Shown piece after piece: positions 34,078 through 44,285 of a stretch of DNA of 64,000 bases. This DNA comes from Rachicladosporium sp. CCFEE 5018. Its lineage: Eukaryota > Ascomycota > Dothideomycetes > Cladosporiales > Cladosporiaceae. A program made the position numbers and the translations under genes. The stretch covers positions 1,418,538 to 1,482,537 of the forward strand of contig KZ111141.1 in the NCBI GenBank assembly GCA_002077045.2, in the 5' to 3' direction. Each line of letters begins with the position of its first letter. Positions within the stretch are counted from its first letter, which is position 1. The notes beneath the pieces were generated by a model. The model was not told the DNA's origin and searched no databases. It saw only the letters and a list, made by a program, of their open reading frames with translations.

Positions 34078-34581
34078 GCTGGACTACATCATGAGAGAGG
34101 GTAAGTGTATGGTGTGGTCGACGAGAAGCTACATGGCACGCTCATTGACACGTTCGCAGCGTAGTGTCTTAGTGTCTTTGAATTGTAATACGATCGCCAT
34201 CACAGTCAGCACTTTCGTCTCACAAGGTCTCGTGACACAGAGAGACAGGCCTCACACTTAGACATGCGATAGGCATCGCACAAGTTGGACCGCTTCCGAC
34301 GGCGTGCGCAGAATTCCCAAGCTAGGAGATGTACGCCAAGCCCATAGAAAAGTCACCGATCCATAAAATCCCTTGCACTTGCCCTTCAATGTCTTTTCTC
34401 TGCGACCGAACTCACACGCGACAATCGTCACTGCTCATGTGCGTGGAGCGGCACGTCTTTTGGGAGGCTCACCACTAAGCTTGCGTTGGTTGATCGAGGT
34501 AGAAAGGTATGTTGCAGGTAAAGTTTCTCTATGCTGACCATCACGACGTCCCTCAGACGTCCCAACATTAGTCTCCGCACC
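34078..34581. other. Intergenic region
   Basis: Same-strand spacer between the MDR gene and the membrane-protein gene. I see no gene. Confidence 0.5.
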
Positions 34582-36249
34582 ATGGCTCCCGGTTTCGGAA
34601 CCTCAATCCCCCTCACATCTTTCTTCATCGCCCTCTTATGTTGCCAAACACATTCCTTTCGGTTGTACGTGCGCAATGGCGCCAGCAACGACCCAGATGG
34701 CCAATGCGCCGCGTGACAGCGCGCGCGTTGCCATGAAGTCCGCGAGCCTACAGCCGAACGCTGCCATGAAGCCCGCCACCAAGGATGCGAGCGAAGCGAA
34801 GGCTCAGTCTGCTGAAAATGGTGCCGCGCCAGCGTCCGCGGCGCCTACATCGGCGGCATCTGCACCTTCGCCTTCACCAGCCCAAAGTCAAGCCGCCAGC
34901 AATGGTCAGGGGCAGCTCAGCACCTCTGAACAAGACTTCGCTGCATGGAGTGCAAAGAACCCGCCACCGCCGCCACGGCCAAGCCAGCAGAGCGCAGCAG
35001 CGACTCAGCCTCCAGCTCCACCAGGGCCGCCGGGATCACCAGGTGACAAGCAATGCTTCAAGAGCGCTGATGGCTCCGAAGTCTGCATCAACAAAACACT
35101 CGAGCATGACAACACCACGGATGTGTATGATCAGAATGGCTCGTGTCCCACTACCTGATCGCTAGCACAGCCCACTGACTTTGGACAGGCATCCACGACT
35201 TCCACAACAAGTACAACGACCAAACCACTGGCACCCTCGCCGCCAACATCACAGGCACCAATGTCACCCAAGCCATGCAGCATGGTCCTCCTCAGGCAGG
35301 CAACACAGTCATCCAGGGGAATTACTACGACCAAGACTCCGGCTATCGTGACACGCACACTGAAGCCGGCAACGCCACTTCAGCGCCAGAGTACGAAGAC
35401 CACAAAGTCGACGGTAATCGCGATGGCAAGGACTGGGAAGCCCACTCATCGCTCCCTGACGGCACGCTCTGGAACCAGGAACTGCACACTACTAATGAAG
35501 ACAAGGCATTGACGGATATCAAGAACAAGAACGGCATGACTGATATCTTCCACGAGGGCCAGCAGAAGGCAGATAACTTGCAGCATTTCCATGAGCATCA
35601 CGGCCAAGCGCCACCCGGGAAAGGCGATAGCAGCGTGACGATGCATACGAACACCGATGCGCATCAACATAGCGAGGAGCACAATGGTGGTGGTATGCAT
35701 ACCATGCATGAAGAGACATCGAGCTCAGGCAGCTTCAACCTGAAGCTCAAGGGCGACAACGCCTGGCAAGATAAGCAGACCACTGGCACGAACTTACCAA
35801 AGGGCTTCACCGATCTCAAGGGTCCCGATAGCAGCGGTCTAGGGCTCTTTGGTCGCAGTGTGGAAGCCCTGAAAACGCCAACGCAAGTCTCTCACACGAT
35901 GAGCTGGCCGTCCACCAGCTCGCCTACCGGAATCGAGATGCAGACCGTCATGCACCAGATCGCTCGAGGAGGCGGCCACGGGGACTCCCAACTCATTAGC
36001 GTTCACACGGATCCCGTTACTGGTGCTGTCACCGAGTTCTATGGTCCTGGAAACAGCGAGGAGAACCACGGTCCGCTCGTTGCGATCTGTTGGGTCTTCG
36101 CTGCCATTGTTCTGATCGTGGCCGCGACGCTGCTGTGTGTCAAAGTCCATAGGCGACGAAAGGCTATGAAGCAGCAGCAGGCTGTTGAGCTTGAGGAGGT
36201 GGCGAGGCAGAGGGTCGTGGCGTTGACTAAGGATGCCGAAGAAGTCTGA
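34582..36249 (+). CDS. Single-pass mucin-like membrane protein
   Basis: My model is join(34582..34664, 34720..35144, 35189..36249), 522 aa. Exon 1 encodes a signal peptide (MAPGFGTSIPLTSFFIALLCC). Intron 1 (GTACGT...GACAG) is clear. Intron 2 is short (44 nt) with an unusual GTCCCA donor, chosen because only this phase keeps the frame. The ectodomain begins with an Ala/Ser/Pro-rich stretch (PPPPPRP, PPAPPGPPGSPG). Then comes a Cys-bearing segment (KQCFKSADGSEVC...NGSC), followed by a His/Gly/Asn-rich region. One membrane helix at about residues 444-466 (LVAICWVFAAIVLIVAATLLC) is followed by a basic, charged cytosolic tail. It could be a wall or surface sensor, but I know no characterised homolog. 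Confidence 0.75.
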
Positions 36250-36574
36250 GACGATCGGTGATGGCGCTGTTGTCGGCGTCGTGGACTCGCAGGAGCCGTT
36301 GGAAAGTAGTGGGAGGGCTGTTGGAGAAGGGCGATAGCATAATATGGAATGTAGCAACTGAAAGTACATCACGATGTGTTTCGCCAATGCTTTGTGTGCT
36401 CGCTAGTAATGCCACGCAATAAGGAGGGAATCGCTAAATTGAGATACATGCCCAAATATCCAGCCGAAAGGCATCCGGTCATCAGCATCATTGTGTTGGT
36501 CGTCATAGTCATATTGCCTTGCGGCATCGTCTTCGCGTCCATGCAGTCTTGCCACCCATACGCAACCCTCACTC
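36250..36574. other. Intergenic, convergent
   Basis: Convergent 3' regions of the membrane-protein gene (+) and the small conserved gene (-). Nothing else seen. Confidence 0.5.
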
Positions 36575-37291
36575 TCAAGCCCATCCATTTTCTCTTAAGC
36601 AGAACCCACAACGGCCATAAGCCTGCACACCACCTCTGCGACACAGGCAAAGATACTCATCGCCCCTTGCAGGACCCATCCAGCCTGCATTGTGCGATCC
36701 GCGGTGTCCCTTCCCACCATTGACTTTCCTCTGGCTTCTTCCTTGCTGTTGTTGCGGCTTTGGCATAGCGCCAACCAGTCTCATCTGACCCTCGAACCCG
36801 CTCTCTATGCTCCTCGGGCTCTCGCCACCAAGACTGCTGCCCATTCCCTCACTTCCACTGCTGGTGGTAGCTTCGCTTCCGCTACTGTCTCTCTTCCGTC
36901 CACTGCCGATAGCCACTGGCAGGCCTTGTACGACTTGGGCTCCAGGTCTCTGGCCGGGGAACATGCCATCATTGGCCGAAAAGTTGCGGCAGATCATGAA
37001 GGCTTTCGTGGCTGCTGCGTCGCGAGCAAGTAGTTCAGTCGTGTAAGGCACATCTGTGGCGTACTCGCGGTTGTTGACACGGACTTTGCAGTAGTGGCCT
37101 GCTCGTGTTGAGGTGGGGGAGTAGTGTGGAGTGGGCCAGTGGCGGCGTTCGCAGAGGCCTTGTATGCGTCAGTGAGTTGGTCTGCGGCGATGTGCAGGAT
37201 GATCGTGGGTTGAGTAGACAATGAGGAAAGGTAGTGCTGCAGGTGCAGTCGAAAGAGGCGACATACTTGACAGGTACATTGAGTAGAACAT
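36575..37291 (-). CDS. Conserved small fungal protein, unknown function
   Basis: My model is complement(join(36575..37158, 37267..37291)), 202 aa. A mini first exon (MFYSMYLS) is followed by a 108-nt intron with GTATGT donor, CTGAC branch and ACAAG acceptor. The core at residues ~10-90 (CERRHWPTPHY, GHYCKVRVNNREY, DVPYTTELLARD, FMICRNFSANDGMFPG, VQGLPVAIGSGRK) looks like one compact, probably conserved domain. The rest is Ser/Gly/Gln-rich with a Cys cluster (LCLCRRGG...CGFC) at the end. I recall similar proteins in other moulds but no named domain. Confidence 0.65.
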
Positions 37292-40231
37292 GATGGCTCC
37301 AATGGGTAGTGTTGGCGTGGACAATGGCGTATGGCTGACGGCGGCAGGACGGAATGGTGAGATGGCGAATTGGTCGAATTACGTGCAGTGAAGCCGTAAG
37401 TAATATGAGACAGTGTTGCACAGGAGTATGCTGCAAGTTGGCGAGACGCTTGATGCCCAATGGAGTCCGCGAAGACGGTAAATCTTTTGATGTTTGGTAG
37501 AATAGGTCAGACTGACGATGAGGGAAATTAGAGGTGCTCAAGAGGGCATGATATGAGGAATGTGAGGTATGAAATGCTGAAAGTAGAGGAGCTTGACACA
37601 GTGCTACTCAATGATACACCGACGACGAGGCATCCAGACGCACAGCAACGAGCTCCAGCAATGCGGAGCCTGCAAAGCGAAGCCCTTGCCAGGTGCACTG
37701 ACAGCACTGCAGCGCTGTGTAGAGGGTCAGCGGGACTAAAGCTAGAGGTGCAGCCCAGGGACCCAGAACGATGTGCTGGCGTGCATTTTGGCCAAAGAAC
37801 ATAAGAGATGAACGAAGATCGAGACGTGGAGAAATGACAGAGGGCAGTCAGTAGTAGCAGTAGCTCCGCATGGCCCGACAGACGGGCTAGCCAAGCTGCT
37901 GTGGGATGCCGGTGTGCAGATCACCACGGCATTTCGCGCGCAGGCGGCGTGTCATGGGTGTCAGAGACGCGAGCACAACACATTGAGAATCAGGCTCGTG
38001 CAGATCATTGGCATTGCCGTTGACATCGGGAGTAAAATGAGCATTCATTTGCTTACTCCGAAGGACATGATGTCCGGTATGTCGTGCAGTTCCGTCTCCA
38101 GAAGATGCAGTATGAATGGAGGTGAAGTGGTGCACGCAAGCTTGGGCCTCAGCAGGTCGCTCGGTCCACGCCAATGGAGCGGGTCACTCCGTGCATTCGA
38201 TCATTCGATAGTGCCTGTATGAAAGTGGAAGCAACGTGCATGCTCCAAAAAGTGTGAGCGGCGCGCGTGGGAGAGACATGACAGCGGCTGTTTCGCATTA
38301 CGTATGGCGTAGGAGGCATACCACGACTTGATCTGGCCTAGTAAGACTTTGATCTTCATGCGAATATGCGAGCGAGTGTCCTGGGATTGTTCACGCATTG
38401 ACCCGATAGCCAGGCCAGACGCATGCTCGTGCGAGCGGAGACTTCAACCGCATGAGCTTGTGCAACCGAAATTGTCGCCCTGAAGCGGATCTGCAGGTAT
38501 GTGTTGTCAGGACTGCAAGGCTACAGAAGGCAGTTCACAATGCAGCCGCAGCCGCTCGACAGTCAATCTGGCGAAAGGGTCCGCGACTGCCAGCACAGCA
38601 AAAGCTTCTAGTGTGCTCGGAGGCTCCCGTGGTGACCAGGTACAAGAAGGTTTCTCGTCAACATGCGTCGTGCTCCGGCAATTGTGATAATCTCCCCTGG
38701 ATCGCTTCTCCGAGGCTCAACATCGTGTGTGATGCTCTGACACCCAGCATGATCACGGTGCGGTACCGCGAACGTGGTCGTGCCGGGTTGGTGCATGGCT
38801 GTGTCTTGTCAATGCGCAGAGAATTGAGCGCGTGCCTCCAGTGTTGATGGCATGTTGCGCCGAAACTCAGTGTCGTGCGTTGCATGAACAGCAAGCGCGC
38901 TGGCATGCGATGATTCGCTGAGGTTCCGCAGCTGCAGATGCTTTGCATGATGAGTCCAGGGTTGACGGTCTGGTGTTGAAACTCGAAGGCATAGTCTTAG
39001 TGGAGTTATTGTGCCAGTAGAGGCAGGCAACGTCGCAGGACGCTTGATCCTGCGCACAGGTGCTCAATTATCGGACGCCATACGATGAGGGTGATACGAT
39101 ACATGTAGACGTATAGTAGACGAAGGCATGCGACATAGCTTGCGGAGCGGTCCGCCAGGCTGCAGACTGGCGGTCAGACACATCTTCGATGGTGGACTTC
39201 ACCCATTGTACCCGCCTGTATTGCGACGTGATCGGGATTATCCAGAGCGTCAGGGCTCGCATGGCGATAACCTACGGCGCCGGTCTAAAGTGGTCCTGTA
39301 ATTGACTCGTATGGGATGATTCAGGAGCGGACTGAGGTTCTAGCACATCAAGATCTTCCTTGGTAGTCCCGCCTCTCTAAATATCCAAAACGCATATGGT
39401 TTGCCTCACGAACTTCCAATCATTACTGTGACGAAGCGCCATATCATTACCAGCTTGCAAGAGACTGGCTGTGGAATGAATTGCCGAAGTGAACACTCCA
39501 GTCCCCTAGTCGATGTTGCCACTCAGCCATACTCCTGCGGCTGTCCTGATGGTGGGACAGGAGGGAATGAGACGCCTGAAACAGTAGGATTGGGGTCAAG
39601 ATGATTCGCATACAGTGAGACAGAAGCCATGGCGAGACCGTCAATGGGAGTTCATCGACCAGAGTTTCTCGTGTTCCTGTCAATCCTTCACTTCCCAGTA
39701 CTTGCATCTCATGATTCCAACGTGCATACTGCACTCAGTCTCAACTTCTCCAAGACTCCGAAAGTCATTGGCATCGGCGCCACTCAGATGTGGCGATATC
39801 GGCAGCGAAGTTTGACCGACGCGGGGTGGGTTCCTGATAAGCCGATAAGCCAGCTGACCGATGTCGACATGTTGATGGTGATGTCGCGTGAGTCGGTCCC
39901 AAAACATTCAGTGAGTGAAGTAATACGTCACGATACTGTGTTCGTAAGCTTTGCAGTGAATGCGAAGTCGTGAAGTCAAGAAAATGCTCGTGAGTCAACG
40001 TGATCTTTTGCGAGAATGTTCCACGTGTTGGGCGGTGGCTGAGTGACCGTCACTTGCCAACGCTCGGACCCTTCCGCAACCGCCGCCTTGTGCTTATAAC
40101 ACCTTCCCACTCTCTCACCACCTCTTCCTCTACATCCTTCACCAAACAACCCCCATCCACCCGCTCATCCACTTTATCGTCTTCATCATCAACCACCAAC
40201 TCAACAAACCAAACACACCACAACCGCAACC
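37292..40231. other. 2.9-kb stretch without a clear gene
   Basis: Upstream of polyubiquitin. Several frames of 60-130 codons occur but none has a domain or convincing splicing. The best is a 114-codon frame at 39629-39973 (+). The region may be a long promoter, hold a non-coding RNA, or contain decayed sequence. The proximal 220 bp contain stress-type motifs listed separately. Confidence 0.5.
40014..40027 (+). promoter_or_regulatory. Heat-shock element core and CACGTG box
   Basis: GAATGTTC (40014-40021) is a perfect inverted GAAnnTTC heat-shock-factor core. CACGTG (40022-40027), a bHLH/bZIP-type palindrome, abuts it. They lie about 205-218 bp upstream of the polyubiquitin ATG. Heat-shock control of polyubiquitin genes is well known in yeast, so the placement makes sense. 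The sites are predicted by match only. Confidence 0.55.
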
Positions 40232-40975
40232 ATGCAAATGTATGTACACGCATCCGCCACTGTTTGATGACCCCGCCACTGACATCTCACCAGCTTCGTC
40301 AAAACCTTGACCGGCAAGACCATCACCCTTGAGGTGGAGAGCTCCGACACCATCGACAATGTCAAGAGCAAGATCCAAGACAAGGAGGGCATTCCTCCAG
40401 ACCAGCAGCGCTTGATCTTCGCCGGCAAGCAGCTCGAGGATGGCCGCACCCTCTCCGACTACAACATCCAGAAGGAGTCCACCCTTCATCTCGTCCTCCG
40501 TCTGCGTGGTGGTATGCAGATCTTCGTCAAGACCCTCACCGGCAAGACCATCACCCTCGAGGTTGAGTCTTCCGACACCATCGACAATGTCAAGTCGAAG
40601 ATCCAGGACAAGGAGGGCATTCCTCCAGACCAACAGCGCCTCATTTTCGCCGGCAAGCAACTCGAGGACGGCCGCACTCTTTCCGACTACAACATCCAGA
40701 AGGAGTCGACTCTCCACCTCGTCCTTCGCCTCCGCGGTGGTATGCAAATTTTCGTCAAGACTCTCACAGGCAAGACCATCACGCTCGAGGTGGAATCATC
40801 AGACACGATCGACAACGTGAAGTCGAAGATTCAGGATAAGGAGGGTATCCCACCAGACCAGCAGCGTCTCATCTTCGCTGGGAAGCAGTTGGAGGACGGC
40901 AGGACCTTGAGCGATTACAACATCCAGAAGGAGTCGACGCTGCACTTGGTGCTACGTCTGCGTGGAGGGCAGTAA
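40232..40975 (+). CDS. UBI4: Polyubiquitin, three repeats
   Basis: Encodes three head-to-tail ubiquitin units plus a terminal Gln, 229 aa (3 x 76 + 1). It is cleaved by deubiquitinases to free ubiquitin. The model is join(40232..40239, 40294..40975). The first exon carries only ATGCAAAT, and a 54-nt intron follows (GTATGT donor, CACTGAC branch, CACCAG acceptor). An intron straight after the start codon region is a known arrangement in fungal ubiquitin genes. All three units are identical in protein, each from [11 protein letters not shown] to LRLRGG, but differ at many synonymous sites. Confidence 0.98.
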
Positions 40976-41573
40976 ATGTGCAATATGGCGGGCATGATCA
41001 CGATGGAGTTTTGGGGTTGATAGCGATTTGCCACTGGCTGATCAGCTTAGGCATGGTATCATTTAGATAGCCAGTATGGAGCATAGGCAGCGTGAGCTGT
41101 GTTATGACTGTGCAGTCTACAGAACTCTCACCTTCTCACTTGTCGTCATAGAATTGCTCATGCAATATTGGACTGCCCGGGGCTATCTTTCGTTGACCGC
41201 ATCGTGCCTATGTAGGCCGTGCGCGGAAATGGGAGACCAGTGCGTCAATGTTTGCTGTGAGTGTATCTGCTCTCCCTCGCTCTTCCACCTATACCTATCA
41301 CCTCGCTGTACCATGCAACACGCCCATCACGATAACAGGGATATCGAAGAGATGTGCCTCAGCAGAAGGTTGCGCGCAAGGTAGGAGCACTCACTGCACT
41401 CGTAATCCGAGAAGCTTCTTTCGATTTCTTCCCACGTCCTACTACTGCTTCATCCTCTCACTACGAACACAACAACGAGTCGAGTGATGCGACCCTCACA
41501 CGAACGACTATGCTCATGACCTCTCTGGCGTAAGCGCCTGCCACTCCAATATCGCTCACTTCTTTGCGGCCGG
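40976..41573. other. Intergenic region
   Basis: 3' UTR of polyubiquitin and promoter of the BRAP2-like gene, both plus strand. Nothing else seen. Confidence 0.5.
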
Positions 41574-43643
41574 ATGCCTCCATACTTCTTCCATCTCAAG
41601 CTAGAGCTCTACCCTACTCCAGCAACTGTCGCTCTTGGATCCCGATCACCAACGTTTAAGGTATTCAGACCTACCAGCAGTACTGACGTCTTCAAGACTC
41701 CGCTTCCGGCGCATCGGAGCTCAACTTGGGCTTCATACAGCTTTCCCAAACGTCCGGCAAGTGCGGAGGCGATTTCGAATTCGCCATCTTCTCGCGCGAG
41801 CTCGGAGACTCACGGTGACGCGCTGCTCTTGCCTGAGCGCAGCTTGAACCATCGATCACCATCGCGAACGAATCTAGCGACCGGATCGCCCGCACTCACA
41901 CCCACGAAGCTTTCGCACGAGGAGACAGCACGAGATTGGCGTTATAGTCAGGTGGAGATTGAGAGCATAGATATGGAAGAGCTGATTCAGGCCAAGGCAG
42001 GTCGATCTAAAAGCTCGGCTGCTGGAGGACTGCATACCAAAGCGGTGTACTTGCCCTCAGATCCGAAGACAACGGAGCTAGGATGGGGTGTGGTACACTT
42101 GTACCGAGACTTGGAGGAGGGCGATGGGCACGATGCAGACGGGCAAGCGTTGTCGAGCTTGACAAAGAAGTTCTCGGTCAAAGATGACTTCAACCAAGAT
42201 GAGTGCACGACCCTCTGCATCCTCGCAGTCCCCTCCTGGATGATGCCCAGCGATCTTCTCGGTTTCGTGGGCGATCAAGCACGCGAAGACGTGAGCCATT
42301 TCCGTCTCATTCGCACGGGTCGGGCGAACAAATACATGGTCTTGCTCAAGTTCCGCACACCCAGGAAGGCGCGCGAGTGGCAGAAAGTCTACAACGGCCG
42401 CCTCTTCAGCGCCGCAGAACCCGAAAACTGCCATGTAGTCTTCATCAAGTCGGTGGAGTTCCTCACGCCAGTGTCCTCTTCATCAGAGCTTGGGAGCTTT
42501 CCACAGAACACGCACGATCCATTCACACCAAGGAGCAACAAGTCACTTACATCAAAACCTCATGCGCCTCCTCCACCGAATCTGCTCGAGCTCCCCACCT
42601 GTCCAGTATGCTTAGAGCGCATGGACGAAACCACCGGTCTTCTCACGATACTTTGCCAGCACGTCTTCCACTGCGCCTGTCTCGAGAAGTGGCGCGGGTC
42701 AGGCTGCCCAGTATGTCGCTACACTCACTCGCCCTCCTATACATTCCCGTACCCACGACCGTCCTACGCCGAAGACGACGACAGGGAACCGATGTGCAGT
42801 GTTTGCGCAAGCACTACGAACATCTGGGTCTGCCTAATCTGTGGATCCCTAGGATGTGGGCGATACGACAGTGCCCATGCATACGCGCATTACGAGAGTA
42901 CAAGTCATTGCTACGCTATGGACATCTCCACGCAGCACGTCTGGGACTACGCGGGGGATGGCTACGTACATCGGCTTATTCAATCGAAGCCCGACTCCCG
43001 CCTCATTGACCTGCCTTCCAGCGCTAGGCAGCGCCATGAGAACGAGGCTTTCCGGAGCGAGGGTGGGGAGATGGTGCCAAGAGAGAAGATGGAGAGTATG
43101 GCCGCAGAGTACACATACTTGCTCACGAGTCAGCTTGAGGGCCAGAGGAGGTACTTCGAGGAGCAGGTTGAGCGGGCTGTGGGCAAAGCTGAGATGGCTG
43201 GGCAGAGAGCGGAAGAGGCGAGCCGGAAGGCGGTGTTAGCTGCATCCAGTGCCGAGGAACGCGATACTGAGCGCGCTGAGCATTCCGCCATCCTCGCCCG
43301 CCTGGAGATCAGTCTCGCAAAAAGCGAAGCAGCGCGCAAGAAATTCGAGACTATGGCGCGGGACTTCTCCGCCCAACTTCGCGAGGAGAAGACAATGAAC
43401 CAGGGTCTACTCGAGAGGATCAAGATCTCGGAGCAGAAGGCAGAGAGCGCAAAGGCTGAGGTCGAGAAGCTCAAGGCTGAGAAAGCGGATCTGGAGGAGA
43501 TGAATCACGATTTGACGAGTTTCATTAGTGCGCAGGAGAAGGTCAAGGCGTTGCAGGAGGCTGGGGAGGAGGTTGAGGAGGGCGGGATCGGAGTTGTGGA
43601 GAAGAAGGGGAAGAAGGGGAAGGGGAGGAAGAAGGGTGCTTGA
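41574..43643 (+). CDS. ETP1: BRAP2/Etp1-like RING and UBP-finger protein
   Basis: Probable E3 ubiquitin ligase of the BRCA1-associated protein 2 family; the yeast homolog Etp1 takes part in ethanol tolerance. It is 689 aa, intronless, with a normal domain order. There is a Ser-rich N terminus and a BRAP2 RRM-like domain at about residues 205-300 (TLCILAVPSWM...MVLLKFRTPRKAREW). A C3H2C3 RING lies at 341-381 (CPVCLE...CQHVFHCACLEKW...CPVC). A ZnF-UBP at about 405-470 (CSVC...WVCLICGSLGCGRYDSAHAYAHYESTSHCYAMD) binds free ubiquitin C termini. A long Glu/Lys/Ala coiled coil spans about 500-665, and the Lys-rich tail ends GKKGKGRKKGA. It follows polyubiquitin on the same strand; I read that as coincidence. 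Confidence 0.95.
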   Translation: MPPYFFHLKLELYPTPATVALGSRSPTFKVFRPTSSTDVFKTPLPAHRSSTWASYSFPKRPASAEAISNSPSSRASSETHGDALLLPERSLNHRSPSRTNLATGSPALTPTKLSHEETARDWRYSQVEIESIDMEELIQAKAGRSKSSAAGGLHTKAVYLPSDPKTTELGWGVVHLYRDLEEGDGHDADGQALSSLTKKFSVKDDFNQDECTTLCILAVPSWMMPSDLLGFVGDQAREDVSHFRLIRTGRANKYMVLLKFRTPRKAREWQKVYNGRLFSAAEPENCHVVFIKSVEFLTPVSSSSELGSFPQNTHDPFTPRSNKSLTSKPHAPPPPNLLELPTCPVCLERMDETTGLLTILCQHVFHCACLEKWRGSGCPVCRYTHSPSYTFPYPRPSYAEDDDREPMCSVCASTTNIWVCLICGSLGCGRYDSAHAYAHYESTSHCYAMDISTQHVWDYAGDGYVHRLIQSKPDSRLIDLPSSARQRHENEAFRSEGGEMVPREKMESMAAEYTYLLTSQLEGQRRYFEEQVERAVGKAEMAGQRAEEASRKAVLAASSAEERDTERAEHSAILARLEISLAKSEAARKKFETMARDFSAQLREEKTMNQGLLERIKISEQKAESAKAEVEKLKAEKADLEEMNHDLTSFISAQEKVKALQEAGEEVEEGGIGVVEKKGKKGKGRKKGA

Positions 43644-44285
43644 TCAGTATGACTCCAGTCGTTACTACACCATCCGTCAGGTCCTGGCTCAGGCGGTAGC
43701 CTGGCCCATGTCACGCTTGCTGAGATTACCTCGAGAAGCGAGCCTCGTCCCAGGCCATTGCGCTTTCGCAGAAGATGCTCGCGTGCGCAGTGACAAACCG
43801 CCAGTGACATTCGTCGCCAAGCTTTGGCTGGGCGAGCATCAAGACAAATGCTTGGTGTGCTGTGAAGGTGCTTGTTTCTCACTTACAGATGCGCATCTAG
43901 ACACATTGCCTGCTGTTTGGCAAGTACGCCGGACGTGCTGTCCAGGTCGCGTCAACGGCGTCTTCTCTTCACGTCCCAATTCCTCTCCTTGGCCAATGGC
44001 AGCCAGCTTGCTCTGCACGCGTCGCCGGTCAGCAGTAGCGCTCGCTCTCTGACGACCCATCGAGCAGGATATCGCGGCTGTACCTGGACGCCATCGTGTT
44101 GCTTATGCGAAGCAGATCGAAGCTTGCCCTGAGTAAGACACCCACGTGCAGCAACGTCGCGCGGAGACGGGGTGTAACATTGGCATGACGTAGCCGTAAA
44201 GTGAGATCCTTCGGGAAAGCCATTGGGAGCTCACCAAGCTGGGGAGCAAAGTTGCCGCATTAAGGCTGACGTTGACGTGGGGACC
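43644..44285. other. Intergenic region
   Basis: Same-strand spacer before the phosphatase gene. Nothing recognisable. Confidence 0.5.

Noticed and set aside
39629..39973. 114-codon plus-strand frame with a hydrophobic start
   Set aside because: It has an ATG and some protein-like text but no domain or splice support; kept only as a note in the gene-free interval.
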